6,164 nt of DNA from Bacillota bacterium (GTDB taxonomy: Bacteria; Bacillota; Clostridia; Lachnospirales; Bianqueaceae), in NCBI GenBank assembly GCA_017474705.1, contig JAFVHC010000102.1, positions 1 to 6,164 of the forward strand, given 5' to 3'. A program made the position numbers and the translations under genes. Positions 5,853-6,164 of this stretch are shown in pieces. The first letter of the stretch is position 1, and every line of letters begins with the position of its first letter. The notes under the pieces are model-generated. The model was not told where the DNA came from. It ran no database searches and worked only from the letters and a program-made list of their open reading frames with translations.

Positions 5853-6164
5853 AACTCGACGTCCATATGGATCCTTCCGACGATGTCGTCCATATCCACG
5901 TCCGGCGTCTGATCGACGGACTTTTTCCTGGCCAGGACCCGGACTTTCGCACCGGTCTCATCCTCGATGGCCCGCTCGATCAACCGGAGCCTGCGGCCGT
6001 GATCGTCTTCCAGCTGCTTTATGTAGAACTCCGTATCGCTGGAAAGGATGATCTGGTCGGGATCCGCCCCAGGCGCGATCTCCATCAGGTTCAATGTGTA
6101 CAGGCCGCGCTCCTGACTGATGATCTTTTTCTTGATGGCAGCCCAGGCTTCTATGGCACGCCCG
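5843..6164 (-). CDS. dnaX: DNA polymerase III subunit gamma/tau, C-terminal end (partial)
   Basis: This is the last 106 codons of a gene that enters from the right edge; the ATPase part is outside the window. DnaX is the clamp-loader and replisome organising subunit of DNA polymerase III. The visible part begins GRAIEAWAAIKKKI and continues into a stretch with FYIKQLEDDHGRRLRLIERAIEDETGAKVRV. That matches the pattern at the C-terminal end of Firmicutes DnaX: a W near the start of the domain, then a 'phenylalanine-helix-IE-x-A' segment and 'tG-x-x-v-x-v'. The tail (about the last 25 residues) is acidic, ending DVEFTD before a TGA stop at 5843-5845. The call rests on this domain pattern plus the standard dnaX-ybaB-recR order; no catalytic motif can be seen. 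An internal TTG at 6094 opens a shorter 83-codon frame, but the frame is open to the window edge, so this is not the start. Confidence 0.9.
   Translation of the reverse strand, partial: GRAIEAWAAIKKKIISQERGLYTLNLMEIAPGADPDQIILSSDTEFYIKQLEDDHGRRLRLIERAIEDETGAKVRVLARKKSVDQTPDVDMDDIVGRIHMDVEFTD

Overview
The window looks like a piece of a Clostridia (Firmicutes) chromosome, probably Lachnospiraceae. This is inferred from three things: the dnaX-ybaB-recR order, a YbaB with a Gly/Phe-rich N-terminus and a Gly/Met-rich C-terminus, and lipoprotein-type efflux adaptors with strong GGAGG ribosome binding sites. Base composition is moderate to slightly GC-rich by eye. Every gene I can support lies on the minus strand, so transcription runs from right (6164) to left (1).

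Right part (about 4780-6164): the 3' end of dnaX (DNA polymerase III gamma/tau), then ybaB (nucleoid-associated protein), then recR (recombination mediator). A 61-bp gap separates dnaX from ybaB. It holds a near-consensus sigma-A type promoter (TTGACG, 17 bp, TATAAT) whose -35 hexamer is tandemly duplicated and sits inside an 8-bp inverted repeat.

Left part (1-4760): only 19 bp after recR begins a tightly packed efflux operon. Three successive, diverged HlyD/MacA-like adaptor genes each encode a lipoprotein with a clear lipobox Cys, a split biotinyl-lipoyl domain, a coiled-coil hairpin and a C-terminal beta-rich domain. Their reading frames overlap by 8 and 14 nt. An FtsX/MacB-like ABC permease follows 10 bp later and runs off the left edge. 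No ATPase gene is in the window; it would be expected further left.

The most notable points are the three non-identical adaptors feeding one permease in what is probably a single-membrane bacterium, the attachment of this system to the ybaB-recR housekeeping unit with no visible terminator or promoter between them, and an apparent 1-nt frameshift in codon 13 of the permease at a run of five A (six would restore the frame). The frameshift could be a sequencing error, a real lesion or a phase-variable switch. There are no tRNAs, rRNAs, insertion sequences or CRISPR arrays, and no gene-free stretch longer than 61 bp.
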